Below, in pieces: positions 16,502 through 24,527 of a stretch of 64,000 nucleotides of DNA. Under the pieces are notes generated by a model. The model was not told where the DNA came from and did no database searches. It saw nothing but the letters and a program-made list of their open reading frames with translations. Made by a program: the position numbers and the translations under genes. Within the stretch, counting starts at the first letter, position 1. Each line of letters begins with the position of its first letter. Source of the DNA: Streptomyces capillispiralis. Lineage in GTDB: Bacteria; Actinomycetota; Actinomycetes; Streptomycetales; Streptomycetaceae. The stretch lies in assembly GCF_007829875.1 (NCBI RefSeq), contig NZ_VIWV01000002.1, forward strand, positions 124,001 through 188,000, given 5' to 3'.

Positions 16502-18769
16502 CTACTCCCCGGTGTCGGTGTCGGTGACGGTGCCGTCCTTGATGTACCGGGCGAGGTTGAGCTCCGGCGCGTCGAACTGCTCGCGCACACCCTCGCCCCA
16601 CAGCACTTCCTGAGTGCCCTCCCACTTGACCAGGCCCGGGTTGACGCCGAGCTTGAAGCCGCCCGGCAGCGGTTTTCCGTCCCGGTAGGGGAGGAAGTCG
16701 AGCGGGCTGGTGCCGTCGGTCGCGTAGACGACGCAGTCGGAGAGGATCGCCACCGGGTACTGCCCGGTGAACGCCGCGTGCTTGACGATCTTCCGGTGGA
16801 GGTTGATCCGGGTGCGGGAGATGACCGCCGCGCGGATGTCCGGCCGCCATGTCGGACGCGACAGCGCCCGCCACGGCTCGCCCGGCCGCCAGCCTTCGCC
16901 CCGGGGCCGCTCGCGCAGCTTGCCCAGACCGCCCTTGACGGTCGCCTTGATCGCCGAGACGACGATCGCCAGCTGGGGGTCGTGCTCCCGGTAGCCGTTC
17001 ATCGCCGCGAGGAAGTCCGCCGGCTCCATGTCCGCGCGGACGCCGAGGTCGGCCATCGTCGCGAGGTAGGCGTCGCGCAGCCTATTGTACCAGCCGTCCA
17101 GGTAGCGGCCGTTCTCGTACCGGACGTATGCCTCGATGGGCCGGACGTCGTACCCCAGCTCCACCGCGTACGCGACCGTCGGCGTCGCGTACCAGGCCGG
17201 CCCCTCCGGACGGTCGCCGTTGGGCGTGAACGGGCTCGGCAACAGACCGGCGTCCAGCTCCACCCACGTGTCCTTGCCGGCCTTCACCCTCGACAGGTCG
17301 ACGTGCGACAGGTCGACCAGCCACGCGCCGGGCAGCTTCGGGTCGAACACGGGCCGCTTGACGTGCGTGGGGGCACCGAGGCCGACGATCAGCCCGTTGG
17401 CTCCTGCGGCGAAGGCCATGTTGACGTCGATGCCGACCAGGTGGCGCCTGGTGCATTCGGCGTCGGTGAGCGGACGCGCCCAGTCGTACGCCTCCTCGAA
17501 CAGCTTCTCGCCGGGGCCGCGGACGTGGAAGCGCGGCAGGTCCGCCAGGAGCGGGTGTCCGTCGGGGGCCTCGCACGGGGCGCAGTCGACCGGGTCCTTG
17601 CCCAGGCTGCCGGGGTTGTGCTCGGAGTGGCGCTTGCCGTCGGCGTCGGGTTCGGAGGCGCGGGTCGGCGGATGCAGGGCGGTCATCAGCTCCAGGCCGG
17701 TCACGGCGGTGGAGCCGCGCGGGGTCATGACCCGGGAGGCGTACACGCCCAGCACGCGGGCGAGGTCCGCCGGTGGCAGCTGCGCGGCCGCGCCCCAGTG
17801 GCGGGTGTCCAGCGCGTGCCAGGACGGGATGCACAGCTGGACGCAGGTGCGCTCGGAACCCTGCGCGGGGCGGTAGATGCGCGCCCACGGCCCGAACCCG
17901 CGCTTCGTCAGCTTCCAGTCGGTGCGCGTCAGCTGCTTGACGACCTTGTGGCTTTCCTGGATCCGCCCGGCGAGCCGCTCCTCATCGGTGAGGGTGACGG
18001 GCAGGCCGTACCGCTGGAGCGCGGCTTCGGTGAGCACGAGCAGCGGGTCGGCGTCCTTGCCCGGGCCGGACAGCCTCGGCTGCCCGAGCCCCGCCTCCTT
18101 CAGCGTCCACTCCACCAGGGCCGGGATGCTCTTGGCGGGCACGTCCAGGACCAGACCGCCGGTGCAGTACGCCAGGACCTGACCGTCCTCGACGTCGACG
18201 ACCGCCAGCGGCCCGTTCTCGAAGCGCGGGTCGGTACCGTCCGCCGGGCGGCCGGGCGGGGCCGTCCTCTTCACACCGGGGCGGCGCGACGGCGACGTGC
18301 TCCCAGCGGTGCGTGCCGGGCGCCGCGTGGCCTGCCCGGGGGGCGTGGCGGACGTGGGGGGCTTGGGGGACGTGGCGGGCGCAGGGGTGGCGGTCCGGGT
18401 GTTCTCGGGTTCCGGCGCGACCACGCGTACGGCATCGGAGACCGGTCCTGTGGGAAGCGTCCGCTCCGCCGGAGCGGGCTCTGCGGTGAGCATGGCGGAC
18501 ACCGGGCCGGGGACGGCGGCGGGCGCGGGGTAGAGCTCCGCGAGCTTGCTCAGCAGCCGCGCGTACGCCTCCCGCTCCGGGCCGCGTGGCTCGACCGGCT
18601 TCTTGACCGACTCCCAGCCCGACACCGTGGCGCGGCGTACCTTCAGCGCGCCGGCCACATCGTCCAGCGTCAGCCCGTGGGCCTGACGCAGCCGCTTGCG
18701 CTCCTCCGCCGACGGCAGCGGAGCGCGGGACGCCACCAGCGCGTCGACCGCTTCGAACAGCTCGGACAT
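16502..18769 (-). CDS. tap: Telomere-associated protein Tap
   Basis: A 755-aa protein that in Streptomyces binds the folded 3' telomere overhang and recruits Tpg. The N-terminus is the family hallmark: MSELFEAVDALVASRAPLPS, followed by a helix-turn-helix (LRQAHGLTLDDVAGALKVRRATVSGWE). A Pro/Ala-rich linker (about residues 85-175) leads into a long C-terminal region with DVEDGQVLAYCTGG and TRRHLVGIDVNMAFAAGANG. The ATG at 18769 follows GGAGGT by 5 bases. Length agrees with known Tap proteins (about 740 aa). A four-repeat operator-like array lies 36-75 bases upstream. Confidence 0.95.
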   Translation of the reverse strand: MSELFEAVDALVASRAPLPSAEERKRLRQAHGLTLDDVAGALKVRRATVSGWESVKKPVEPRGPEREAYARLLSKLAELYPAPAAVPGPVSAMLTAEPAPAERTLPTGPVSDAVRVVAPEPENTRTATPAPATSPKPPTSATPPGQATRRPARTAGSTSPSRRPGVKRTAPPGRPADGTDPRFENGPLAVVDVEDGQVLAYCTGGLVLDVPAKSIPALVEWTLKEAGLGQPRLSGPGKDADPLLVLTEAALQRYGLPVTLTDEERLAGRIQESHKVVKQLTRTDWKLTKRGFGPWARIYRPAQGSERTCVQLCIPSWHALDTRHWGAAAQLPPADLARVLGVYASRVMTPRGSTAVTGLELMTALHPPTRASEPDADGKRHSEHNPGSLGKDPVDCAPCEAPDGHPLLADLPRFHVRGPGEKLFEEAYDWARPLTDAECTRRHLVGIDVNMAFAAGANGLIVGLGAPTHVKRPVFDPKLPGAWLVDLSHVDLSRVKAGKDTWVELDAGLLPSPFTPNGDRPEGPAWYATPTVAYAVELGYDVRPIEAYVRYENGRYLDGWYNRLRDAYLATMADLGVRADMEPADFLAAMNGYREHDPQLAIVVSAIKATVKGGLGKLRERPRGEGWRPGEPWRALSRPTWRPDIRAAVISRTRINLHRKIVKHAAFTGQYPVAILSDCVVYATDGTSPLDFLPYRDGKPLPGGFKLGVNPGLVKWEGTQEVLWGEGVREQFDAPELNLARYIKDGTVTDTDTGE

Positions 18770-18804
18770 GCAACACCTCCCGAGCGGCACTCTACTCTTC
18801 CCGC

Positions 18805-18843
18805 CGTACGCATCACGTACGTCTGGCGTATGGATCGCGTACG
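18805..18843 (-). promoter_or_regulatory. Four phased CGTACG/CGTATG repeats upstream of tap
   Basis: CGTACG at 18805, CGTACG at 18816, CGTATG at 18827 and CGTACG at 18838 start at exact 11-base steps, so all four lie on one face of the helix. The outer copies extend to CCGTACGC and GCGTACGG. The array lies just upstream of the tap start and probably overlaps the promoter, so it is a strong candidate operator, perhaps for Tap itself through its helix-turn-helix. Confidence 0.6.
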
Positions 18844-19008
18844 GAGTGTGCTCAGGTCCGCTCGCAGGGGGTGCTTGAGTGATGCCGGTGCTGCATGGGC
18901 GGGCGCTCTCCAGCTGCGGTTCGGTGTCCGGCACCGCGGGCGACCTTCTGCTGTGGAGCGTTCGGCAGGGGCGCCCGTGCGTCCGAGCCCTCTCAGTGAA
19001 CGGAACAG

Positions 19009-19042
19009 CCCCGCTCGTCGCTCCTGAGAAGGACGAGCGGGG
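19009..19042 (-). terminator. Hairpin terminator after parB
   Basis: CCCCGCTCGTC (19009-19019) and GACGAGCGGGG (19032-19042) make a perfect 11-bp stem with a 12-base loop, 16 bases beyond the parB stop. The 290-base gap between tap and parB holds no other gene-like signal besides the phased repeats at 18805-18843. Confidence 0.65.
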
Positions 19043-19057
19043 CCAAGGGGCGCGCTG

Positions 19058-20212
19058 CTACCGGGCTCCCAGCTCGGCCAGCAGTGTCTTGTACTCGTCC
19101 GGGTGCTGCTCCCGCAGGATGTCCATCCACATCCGGGCCCCTTGCACGAAGGTCTCGGGCTTCATCTTCCGGTGAAGGTGGTGTACGCAGTAGAAGGCGT
19201 CGTCATAGGGAAGTTGCTTCGGCTGCTTCGACGGCGCTGCCTCCGTCGCCGCCCCGGGCTCTCCCGCACCGGTGCGCGGTTCCGGAATGGACTCGGGAGT
19301 CGGCTCGCGGCCGGCGGGCAGCGAGGCCGCGCTGGGCCGGATCGGCGGGGAGGGCGGAGCGGCAGACCCAACAGGTGTGGCAGGCCCAACAGGCGCGGTG
19401 GGCGCGGTAGGCACGGTAGGCGCCTCCGGGATTATCACGCCGTGATAATCGGCGGGGTCCGCCGAACGCTCGACGACTTCCTGCGGCCGCGCCTCCGCCT
19501 TGAGGCGGGCCGCTTCGGCCCGTTCGTCCGCCTTGGCCTTCTGCTCCTCGGGAGACAGCTTGCCGAGGTTGCGGACGTGCTCCACCTTCCGCGCCCCGGT
19601 CACCAGGTCCTTCTGCAGCTCGGGAGTGAGCTTCAGCAGGGACAGCTTGCTGGAGATGGTGTTCTGTGGAATGCCCAGCCGCTTGGCCGCCTTGGTCTGG
19701 GAACCGTAGTAATCGACCAGGGTCTTGAGGGCGTGGGCCTCCTCCAGGTCGGTCATGTCGTCGCGGTGGTAGTTCGCGACGAACGCGGCCTCCAGCAGGG
19801 ACTCGTCGGTGGCGACCCGTCCGTTGTCGACGCGGACCGGGATGGTGGCCATCCCGACGCGGCGAGCGGACTCCAGGCGGCGGTGGCCGTCGACGACGAT
19901 GTACTGCGCCCCGTCGTCGATGTCGTCCACGCGGTCGGGCCTGTTGCGCAGGTAGGCGTCGACCGTAGCCACGGCGATGGGGATGATGATGCCGACCTCA
20001 CGGACGGTCTGCACCGTCTCGTCGAGGTTGCGCAGATGGTTGCGCGGGTTGTCGGGGTTGTCGCTGATGAGGGTGACGGGCAGCTCGGTGATGGCCGCCT
20101 CGGTCGACTCCTGCCCGGCGATGGTCTTGTCGATGAGGTTGCGCCGGGAGGACCGGGCGCCGCGGGCCGCGCCGAACGCCGGTGCCGATCCCAGGGTGTC
20201 TGCCTTGCTCAA
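19058..20212 (-). CDS. parB: ParB-family centromere-binding partition protein
   Basis: A 384-aa ParB. N-terminal ParB/Srx domain: ITELPVTLISDNPDNPRNHL, then the CTP-binding segment IVVDGHRRLESARRVG. Central helix-turn-helix: LEEAHALKTLVDYYGSQTKAAKRLG and IPQNTISSKLSLLKL. A Pro/Ala-rich linker (about residues 255-325) leads to a C-terminal dimerisation region. The start is TTG at 20212, whose TTGA overlaps the parA stop. One copy of the candidate parS palindrome (19430-19450) lies inside this gene and encodes part of DYHGVIIPE. The protein is expected to load on those palindromes and spread. Confidence 0.93.
   Translation of the reverse strand: MSKADTLGSAPAFGAARGARSSRRNLIDKTIAGQESTEAAITELPVTLISDNPDNPRNHLRNLDETVQTVREVGIIIPIAVATVDAYLRNRPDRVDDIDDGAQYIVVDGHRRLESARRVGMATIPVRVDNGRVATDESLLEAAFVANYHRDDMTDLEEAHALKTLVDYYGSQTKAAKRLGIPQNTISSKLSLLKLTPELQKDLVTGARKVEHVRNLGKLSPEEQKAKADERAEAARLKAEARPQEVVERSADPADYHGVIIPEAPTVPTAPTAPVGPATPVGSAAPPSPPIRPSAASLPAGREPTPESIPEPRTGAGEPGAATEAAPSKQPKQLPYDDAFYCVHHLHRKMKPETFVQGARMWMDILREQHPDEYKTLLAELGAR
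19430..19450. repeat. Candidate parS site 1 (inside parB)
   Basis: A perfect palindrome with 10-bp arms around a central C; the inner 19 bases are ATTATCACGCCGTGATAAT. It is identical to the sites at 21491-21511 and 21728-21748. It differs from the chromosomal Streptomyces parS (GTTTCACGTGAAAC), as expected for a plasmid-specific centromere. Confidence 0.75.
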
Positions 20213-21372
20213 CGGGTGGCTCCCCTCGCTACCTGCCGCATGGCTTCCGCCTGATCACTGTGGGGAGCGTACGTCAGCAACGGCATCCGCTTGCGGACCG
20301 CTTCACGCTGTTCCTTCAGATCGCCGATGACGGCAAGGACCTTCGGGTCGCCGAGAGACTTCCAGTTGTCCAGGGATGAGGTGGCCACGTAGCCGCGACG
20401 GGAGTCGTACAGGTTGACGACCAGTCCGAGGTAGTCGATTTCGAGGGAGAGGTCTTCGCAGAGGTCCTCGATCTGCTGGGCGAGCATGCCGTAGGCGGTG
20501 GCGGAGGAGTCCTCGGCGAGTACGGGAATGACGACCCCGGAGACGCCGACGGGCTCGCCGCGGCGCCGGCGCCCGTAGTAGAGGGCGGCGTCCATGGCGA
20601 TGCCGAGGCTCGGCGGGCAGTCGATGATGATGACGTCGTAGTCGGCTTCCAGCGGGCGCAGGGCCAGCTCGAGTGCCGCTTCCTTCTGGAAGCCACGCTT
20701 CTGCATCGCCACGACGGCGATCTTCGCGTCGAGCAGGAACCCGTCGAAGCAGGCGGGCAGGACGTGCAGGCGCTTCTCGAACCGCGGATCGTCTATCACC
20801 ACGACGAGGTCGCGCAGATCCCCACTGCCCTCGCCGCACATGTGGGAGACCAGGCTGTCGTGGTTGGGTTCGATCTGGGGGACTCCGAGCTGTTCGCTGA
20901 GGTGCCCCTGCGGGTCGAAGTCGACGACGAGGACACGCTTGCCTGCCTCGGCGTAGGCCTCGCCGATACCGGCGGAGATGGCGGTCTTGCCGACCCCGCC
21001 CTTCTGGTTGCCGACGATCTTCCGTTCGGGATCGGTGCCGCGGCCGCCGTGCTGGGGGGAGGGGTTCGCGTCGAGCCAGTCACGGATCGACTGGGCGAGA
21101 CCCTGGGTGTAGGAGACCCCGCGGTCGGTGCAGACCTCCTTGAACTGCTCGTACAGACCTGGCGGCAGCCACGTGGAGAACGACTTCGCGCCGGCGGTGT
21201 CCACTTCGACGCCGCTGCTCGTGCCGCCGCGCCAGTCGTTGATGGCCGCCTCGACGGCGTCCTGGATGTCCAGGCTGAGCTCGGCGGCGCGGACCTTGAG
21301 TGCTTGCTGGAGCGCCGAGGGCAGCTTGGACGCTACCTTTTCCCGGTCTCCGTCGGGGTAAGGAGATGCCAT
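20209..21372 (-). CDS. parA: ParA-family partition ATPase with an N-terminal ribbon-helix-helix-like extension
   Basis: A 387-aa deviant Walker ATPase. Motif A: VGNQKGGVGKTAISAG (about residue 120). Switch region: VLVVDFDPQGHLSEQLG. Motif B: YDVIIIDCPPSLGIAMDAAL. The first about 110 residues are extra. They contain two segments with ribbon-helix-helix character, KVASKLPSALQQALKVRA and FSTWLPPGLYEQFKEVC, each followed by an amphipathic helix. The extension probably binds the operator of its own promoter. The start is taken as ATG 21372 (MASPYPDG); no good ribosome-binding site is seen, so a very short leader is likely. The stop overlaps the parB start. Confidence 0.92.
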   Translation of the reverse strand: MASPYPDGDREKVASKLPSALQQALKVRAAELSLDIQDAVEAAINDWRGGTSSGVEVDTAGAKSFSTWLPPGLYEQFKEVCTDRGVSYTQGLAQSIRDWLDANPSPQHGGRGTDPERKIVGNQKGGVGKTAISAGIGEAYAEAGKRVLVVDFDPQGHLSEQLGVPQIEPNHDSLVSHMCGEGSGDLRDLVVVIDDPRFEKRLHVLPACFDGFLLDAKIAVVAMQKRGFQKEAALELALRPLEADYDVIIIDCPPSLGIAMDAALYYGRRRRGEPVGVSGVVIPVLAEDSSATAYGMLAQQIEDLCEDLSLEIDYLGLVVNLYDSRRGYVATSSLDNWKSLGDPKVLAVIGDLKEQREAVRKRMPLLTYAPHSDQAEAMRQVARGATR

Positions 21373-21396
21373 GACGTCAGCATACTGACTCGTCAA

Positions 21397-21410
21397 GGTG
21401 TATAGACACC
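21397..21410 (-). promoter_or_regulatory. parAB promoter/operator palindrome
   Basis: GGTGT-ATAG-ACACC is a perfect inverted repeat whose centre contains the minus-strand -10 hexamer TATACA. A start of transcription near 21392 would leave about 20 bases before the parA ATG. The position suits autorepression by ParA through its N-terminal extension. Confidence 0.5.
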
Positions 21411-21490
21411 CTCTTTGCGGTTTCTGACGCCGTTTCACCCAATGGGCGCCCCCCCGGGTCCACCCGCCAACCCGCCCACACGCCCCACTC

Positions 21491-21511
21491 GATTATCACG
21501 CCGTGATAATC
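21491..21511. repeat. Candidate parS site 2
   Basis: This is the same 21-bp palindrome as at 19430-19450, 119 bases upstream of the parA start. It is not within any credible gene. Confidence 0.75.
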
Positions 21512-21721
21512 GTCGTCCGGCGTGGCCGACTCAGCGAACGCGCTTCACCAAACGTTCGCCGTGGAGCCGGAGCGCTGGGGGCCGCCGTGGCGACCGCGAC
21601 GTTCCTCGCGACGACCCGCCCCCCCCGCCGAGTGTCGACGACGAGTTCCGGACCGATTCAGCGGTCTTCAAGCGCACCCTTTCGCTCACCTGCGCAATCA
21701 GGAGCGTGCGCTGATGTCACG

Positions 21722-21754
21722 GTCACGGATTATCACGCCGTGATAATCCGTGAC
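21722..21754. repeat. Candidate parS site 3, extended to a 33-bp palindrome
   Basis: The 21-bp core (21728-21748) is embedded in longer complementary flanks (GTCACG on the left, CGTGAC on the right). All 33 bases form a perfect inverted repeat around the central C. It is the most symmetrical of the three sites and may be the primary loading site. Confidence 0.75.
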
Positions 21755-22190
21755 GCCGCCTCGTCCTCCAGCGAGCCGCCGACGAAGGTACGTTCCGGCG
21801 GTGACGCCACGAGTTCGACCATGGTGCCGACGCGAAGGTCATCACCGACGACGCGCGTCATCGCCATCGCACCCGCCTACGCCGCACCGATCGGCGCATG
21901 GCTTTCTGGCAGCGCCTCTGCCTGGGTAAGCGTCATGCGCGGTCTGAACCCCGCGGAACGCGCAGCTGCGTTGGCCGGCCGATTCGTATCGACGAACCGA
22001 GCGCTCGCGTCTCACCCAATCCGGCCCACGCCGGTCAGCGAAGCTGTCCAGCGGGGCCCGACCGCTCCTGCACCAGGTGCTGAGGCACCGGTCGTCCGGC
22101 TCGGAGGTACCAGCACGACGGCGGCGTGAAGATTTTTCTGTGGTGTCGGCCCGAGTGGGAAGGTAAGCTGTTCGTCGAAACCTAGACACA

Positions 22191-22220
22191 TTGAGGCCCC
22201 CGCTCCGGCGGGGGCCTCAA
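22191..22220 (-). terminator. Perfect 13-bp hairpin terminator after the replication gene pair
   Basis: TTGAGGCCCCCGC (22191-22203) pairs perfectly with GCGGGGGCCTCAA (22208-22220) around TCCG. It sits 17 bases beyond the stop at 22237 of the leftward winged-helix gene pair. Confidence 0.8.
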
Positions 22221-22236
22221 TGGTGTGCCGCTCGTG

Positions 22237-22785
22237 TCACGAACGGGACGGCTTCCGCCTCGACCGCCCTCTGGCTGTCGAGAGGCTCAGCACGTCCGCG
22301 GCCCCCTCGGCAACGGCCTTGGCCGGCTTCGGACTGCCGGACGAACTCCTGCGGCCCAGGCGCTTCTCCTTCTTCTCCCGCTCGGCCTGGGCGACGGAGG
22401 CGTCGTAGCGCTCCTGGTAGTCGTCGACGTCGAGACGATCCGCGGGATCGAGTGTTCCGATGGCCTCCAAGTGCTCGGTGACGCTGCGCGCGCCACTGAT
22501 CATCGGGTTGAGGTAGTAGATGCCCTTGGCCTGACGGAACACCAGCTTGGCGAGGATCAGGGCTTGCAGGCCCCGTCCCACCATGGAGCGGTGCACCTCC
22601 AGAGCTTCGGCCAGCTCCTCCTCGGTGACCAGGCAGCGCCCTCCCGGCTCCTGGGTCCCCAGGAGCCGGAAAAGCACTCGGTAGGCGATCCCGGGCATGG
22701 CGGGCATGTAGGCGAAGCCGTTGAAGGTGCCGTATGTCAGCTCCGGCGGCTCCGGGTTCGCAGACGCTGCAGTCCTCATCCTCAC
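22237..22785 (-). CDS. Winged-helix protein, candidate RepL-like replication initiator (second of pair)
   Basis: A 182-aa protein. Residues about 20-105 form a winged helix resembling plasmid RepL-type initiators: GFAYMPAMPGIAYRVLFRLL, LVTEEELAEALEVHRSMVGRGLQ (recognition helix), ALILAKLVFRQAKGIYYLNPMISG (wing). A charged helix (DRLDVDDYQERYDASVAQAEREKKEKR) and a basic tail follow. GTG 22785 overlaps the stop of the preceding gene (GTGA), so the two proteins are made together. Adjacent pairs of such proteins occur in basic replicons of large Streptomyces linear plasmids (the repL1/repL2 type of pSLA2-L). That parallel is from memory and needs alignment. Confidence 0.6.
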   Translation of the reverse strand: MRMRTAASANPEPPELTYGTFNGFAYMPAMPGIAYRVLFRLLGTQEPGGRCLVTEEELAEALEVHRSMVGRGLQALILAKLVFRQAKGIYYLNPMISGARSVTEHLEAIGTLDPADRLDVDDYQERYDASVAQAEREKKEKRLGRRSSSGSPKPAKAVAEGAADVLSLSTARGRSRRKPSRS

Positions 22786-23438
22786 GCCTCCGGCTTCTTC
22801 TCCGTACGCTTGTTCTTGCGCGTCCTGGACGACGGTTCGGGCAGTTTCGCACCTGGCAGGGCCATGCCTCTGAACTCCTCGGGAACGGTGGGATCGAGCA
22901 CGAGTTCATTGAGCAGGCTCAGCTGTTCCACCTGGACCTTGACGCTCTTGGCCGCCGACCCGCGAACGGGCTTCTCGATCAGTCGGTAGCCTCCGCGAAG
23001 GGTTACTGCGGGCTGTAGCTGGATCGATCCCTTCTTCGGCGAGTAGGCCAGCCCCAGCCTCTTCAGCTTGGACTGGGCCCGTGACACCTGGGCGGGGTCC
23101 ATGTCCAACTCGGCAGCGATCTCCGCCTGCTTGAGCTCGACGGCTCCACCCACTTCCTGACTTCCCATCATGTACAGCAGCACACACAAGGTCACGTTGT
23201 CGTCCCTGAAGTACCTGGCGGACCAGCGCAGGAACTCCAGGCTGTCCTGGGTGAAGTACTTGCCGACGAAGTCGCCGGCCGTGACCGGAGGCTTGAGCTC
23301 TGCCGTATGGCCGACCGGCAACTCGACGAGGTTCTTCCTCGGACCGAGCGCGCCCGCGTACGGGCTTCTGGGGCTTGGCGCACGAGGTGGAGACGAGCCG
23401 GGAACCCGGCGGGGGTCCCCTTGAGGCTGTGCGGACAT
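22782..23438 (-). CDS. Winged-helix protein, candidate replication initiator (first of pair)
   Basis: A 218-aa protein. After a Pro/Arg-rich N-terminus (residues 1-45), the core reads EFLRWSARYFRDDNVTLCVLLYMMG, AVELKQAEIAAELDMDPAQVSRAQSKLKRLGLAY (helix-turn-helix) and SIQLQPAVTLRGGYRLIE (wing), with a lysine-rich tail (TRKNKRTEKKPEA). The fold matches the partner gene downstream, which it overlaps by four bases. GAGGAG lies 11 bases before the ATG at 23438. The DNA immediately upstream is full of short inverted and direct repeats, as expected if the pair acts on a nearby origin. A transcriptional role is the alternative. Confidence 0.6.
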   Translation of the reverse strand: MSAQPQGDPRRVPGSSPPRAPSPRSPYAGALGPRKNLVELPVGHTAELKPPVTAGDFVGKYFTQDSLEFLRWSARYFRDDNVTLCVLLYMMGSQEVGGAVELKQAEIAAELDMDPAQVSRAQSKLKRLGLAYSPKKGSIQLQPAVTLRGGYRLIEKPVRGSAAKSVKVQVEQLSLLNELVLDPTVPEEFRGMALPGAKLPEPSSRTRKNKRTEKKPEA

Positions 23439-24449
23439 GTCGCTACGTGCTCCTCAAGATCGAAACCTAGACGCGAGCACAGTAGTGATTGCGCATATGG
23501 ATAGCAACGACGCGACTTATCTGCGCGTTGGGCGTGTCGAACATGACTTCGGAGTCATGTTGACGGAGGTTCTGACACCCGTCGCGGGATTGCGCATCTA
23601 CGTCGCAATCAATACGGGGCAGCTTGACCCCCCACACAACTTCAGCAGGCCAAAAATGACGTGGGAGTCATGTTCTGAGGCCTTGTCAGGCCCTCTGACC
23701 TGCGGTGATGCGGTCTTCTCTAATATCTATAAGCGCGGGTCCGTCTCTGGACGCTGTCCCTGAGCCGAGGTCGAGGGTCATCTGTTCGGCATCGTCGTCA
23801 CCCTGTCGCCAGCGACGATCGACGATCGATGATCGACGAGGTGTGAGGTGTGAGGTGTGACGACGTGTACTGCTGTGAACCGGCCCGGACCCTCGCTGGG
23901 CCCCTCTTGGACCTGTACCACCGAAATCCAGCCACAGCGGCGCCGCAGCCGAACGATCAGGCGCGCGTATGTCTCCAGCAACCCCGTCCCCGTATCAGCC
24001 ACGCTGCCTGCTTTTCAAGGACCCGACGAAAGCGGCCCGCGTCCCACAGTGAGCCGCCAGGGCACCAGGTAGTTGGCCCCCCAGACATAGAAGTCCCAGA
24101 CTGGGTTGCTTCTGTCCTCCGAGCACAATGACCGTCGTCACAGCCAGCCGACGGCCTGCGTAGGTGCCCCGGGGAGTCGACGCGGCTTCACCCGGCTCCG
24201 CCACCAGGACCTGCTCGCCGAGGGCTTCGGAACTGCTGCCCGACCAGGCGAAGCCGGGCGGCAGGCGCGCGGGATTCCGTTGGCTGTGAGCTCATCGGTG
24301 GGCCGCACCACGACAGGGGCGGCAGCGCCCACGCCACCCCTGAACGACTCGTGGGGTGCGGCCCGACCCCTGAGATCAGCCGGGGAAACGGGCCGCCGAC
24401 GCCGGGGCCAGCGCCACGCAGCCGGCGGCCACAGCAGGCTGTGTGCTCT
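23439..24449. other. Repeat-rich gene-free region, candidate replication origin 2
   Basis: No convincing gene was found. Seen here: TCGAAACCTAGACGC at 23460-23474 (a copy of 22175-22189); GATTGCGCAT at 23487-23496 and 23588-23597 (101 bases apart); inverted repeats CATGACT/AGTCATG (23542-23559), GATTGCG/CGCAATC (23588-23610) and ATGAC/GTCAT (23656-23671); and simple repeats of CGACGAT and GTGTGAG at 23812-23864. Its first 280 bases are locally richer in A/T. A 37-codon open fragment at 24015-24128 (minus) is discussed separately. Confidence 0.5.
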
Positions 24450-24521
24450 CGACCCTGCACCAGGCCGGACACGATCCTGGCCGACAAGCCGTACTCCTCA
24501 CGCGAGATCCGTGAGCACCTG
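24450..24521 (+). pseudogene. IS5-type transposase fragment
   Basis: About 24 codons reading TRPDTILADKPYSSREIREH match the DDE-domain segment (DKAYSSRxxRxxLR) common in Streptomyces IS5-family transposases. The reading is not continued by transposase-like sequence on either side and no terminal repeats were found. It is a scrap of an old insertion. Confidence 0.55.
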
Positions 24522-24527
24522 AGCAGG

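Larger units (their letters stand above)
21373..22190. other. Gene-free centromere region upstream of parAB
   Basis: No convincing gene was found here; the open frames cross palindromes and lack family features. The stretch holds the parA promoter with the inverted repeat GGTGTATAGACACC (21397-21410) over a TATACA -10 element, two parS-like palindromes, and at 22175-22189 the direct repeat TCGAAACCTAGACAC that recurs at 23460-23474. Confidence 0.6.

Noticed and set aside
15848..19027. A 1059-codon rightward open frame across tpg and tap
   Set aside because: It is the antisense shadow of the tap-tpg operon, caused by high GC. The minus strand gives full-length recognised proteins with ribosome-binding sites.
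21503..22129. A 208-codon rightward frame upstream of parA
   Set aside because: It begins inside one candidate parS palindrome and runs through another (reading DYHAVIIRD), has no ribosome-binding site and has Ser/Thr/Pro-rich composition.
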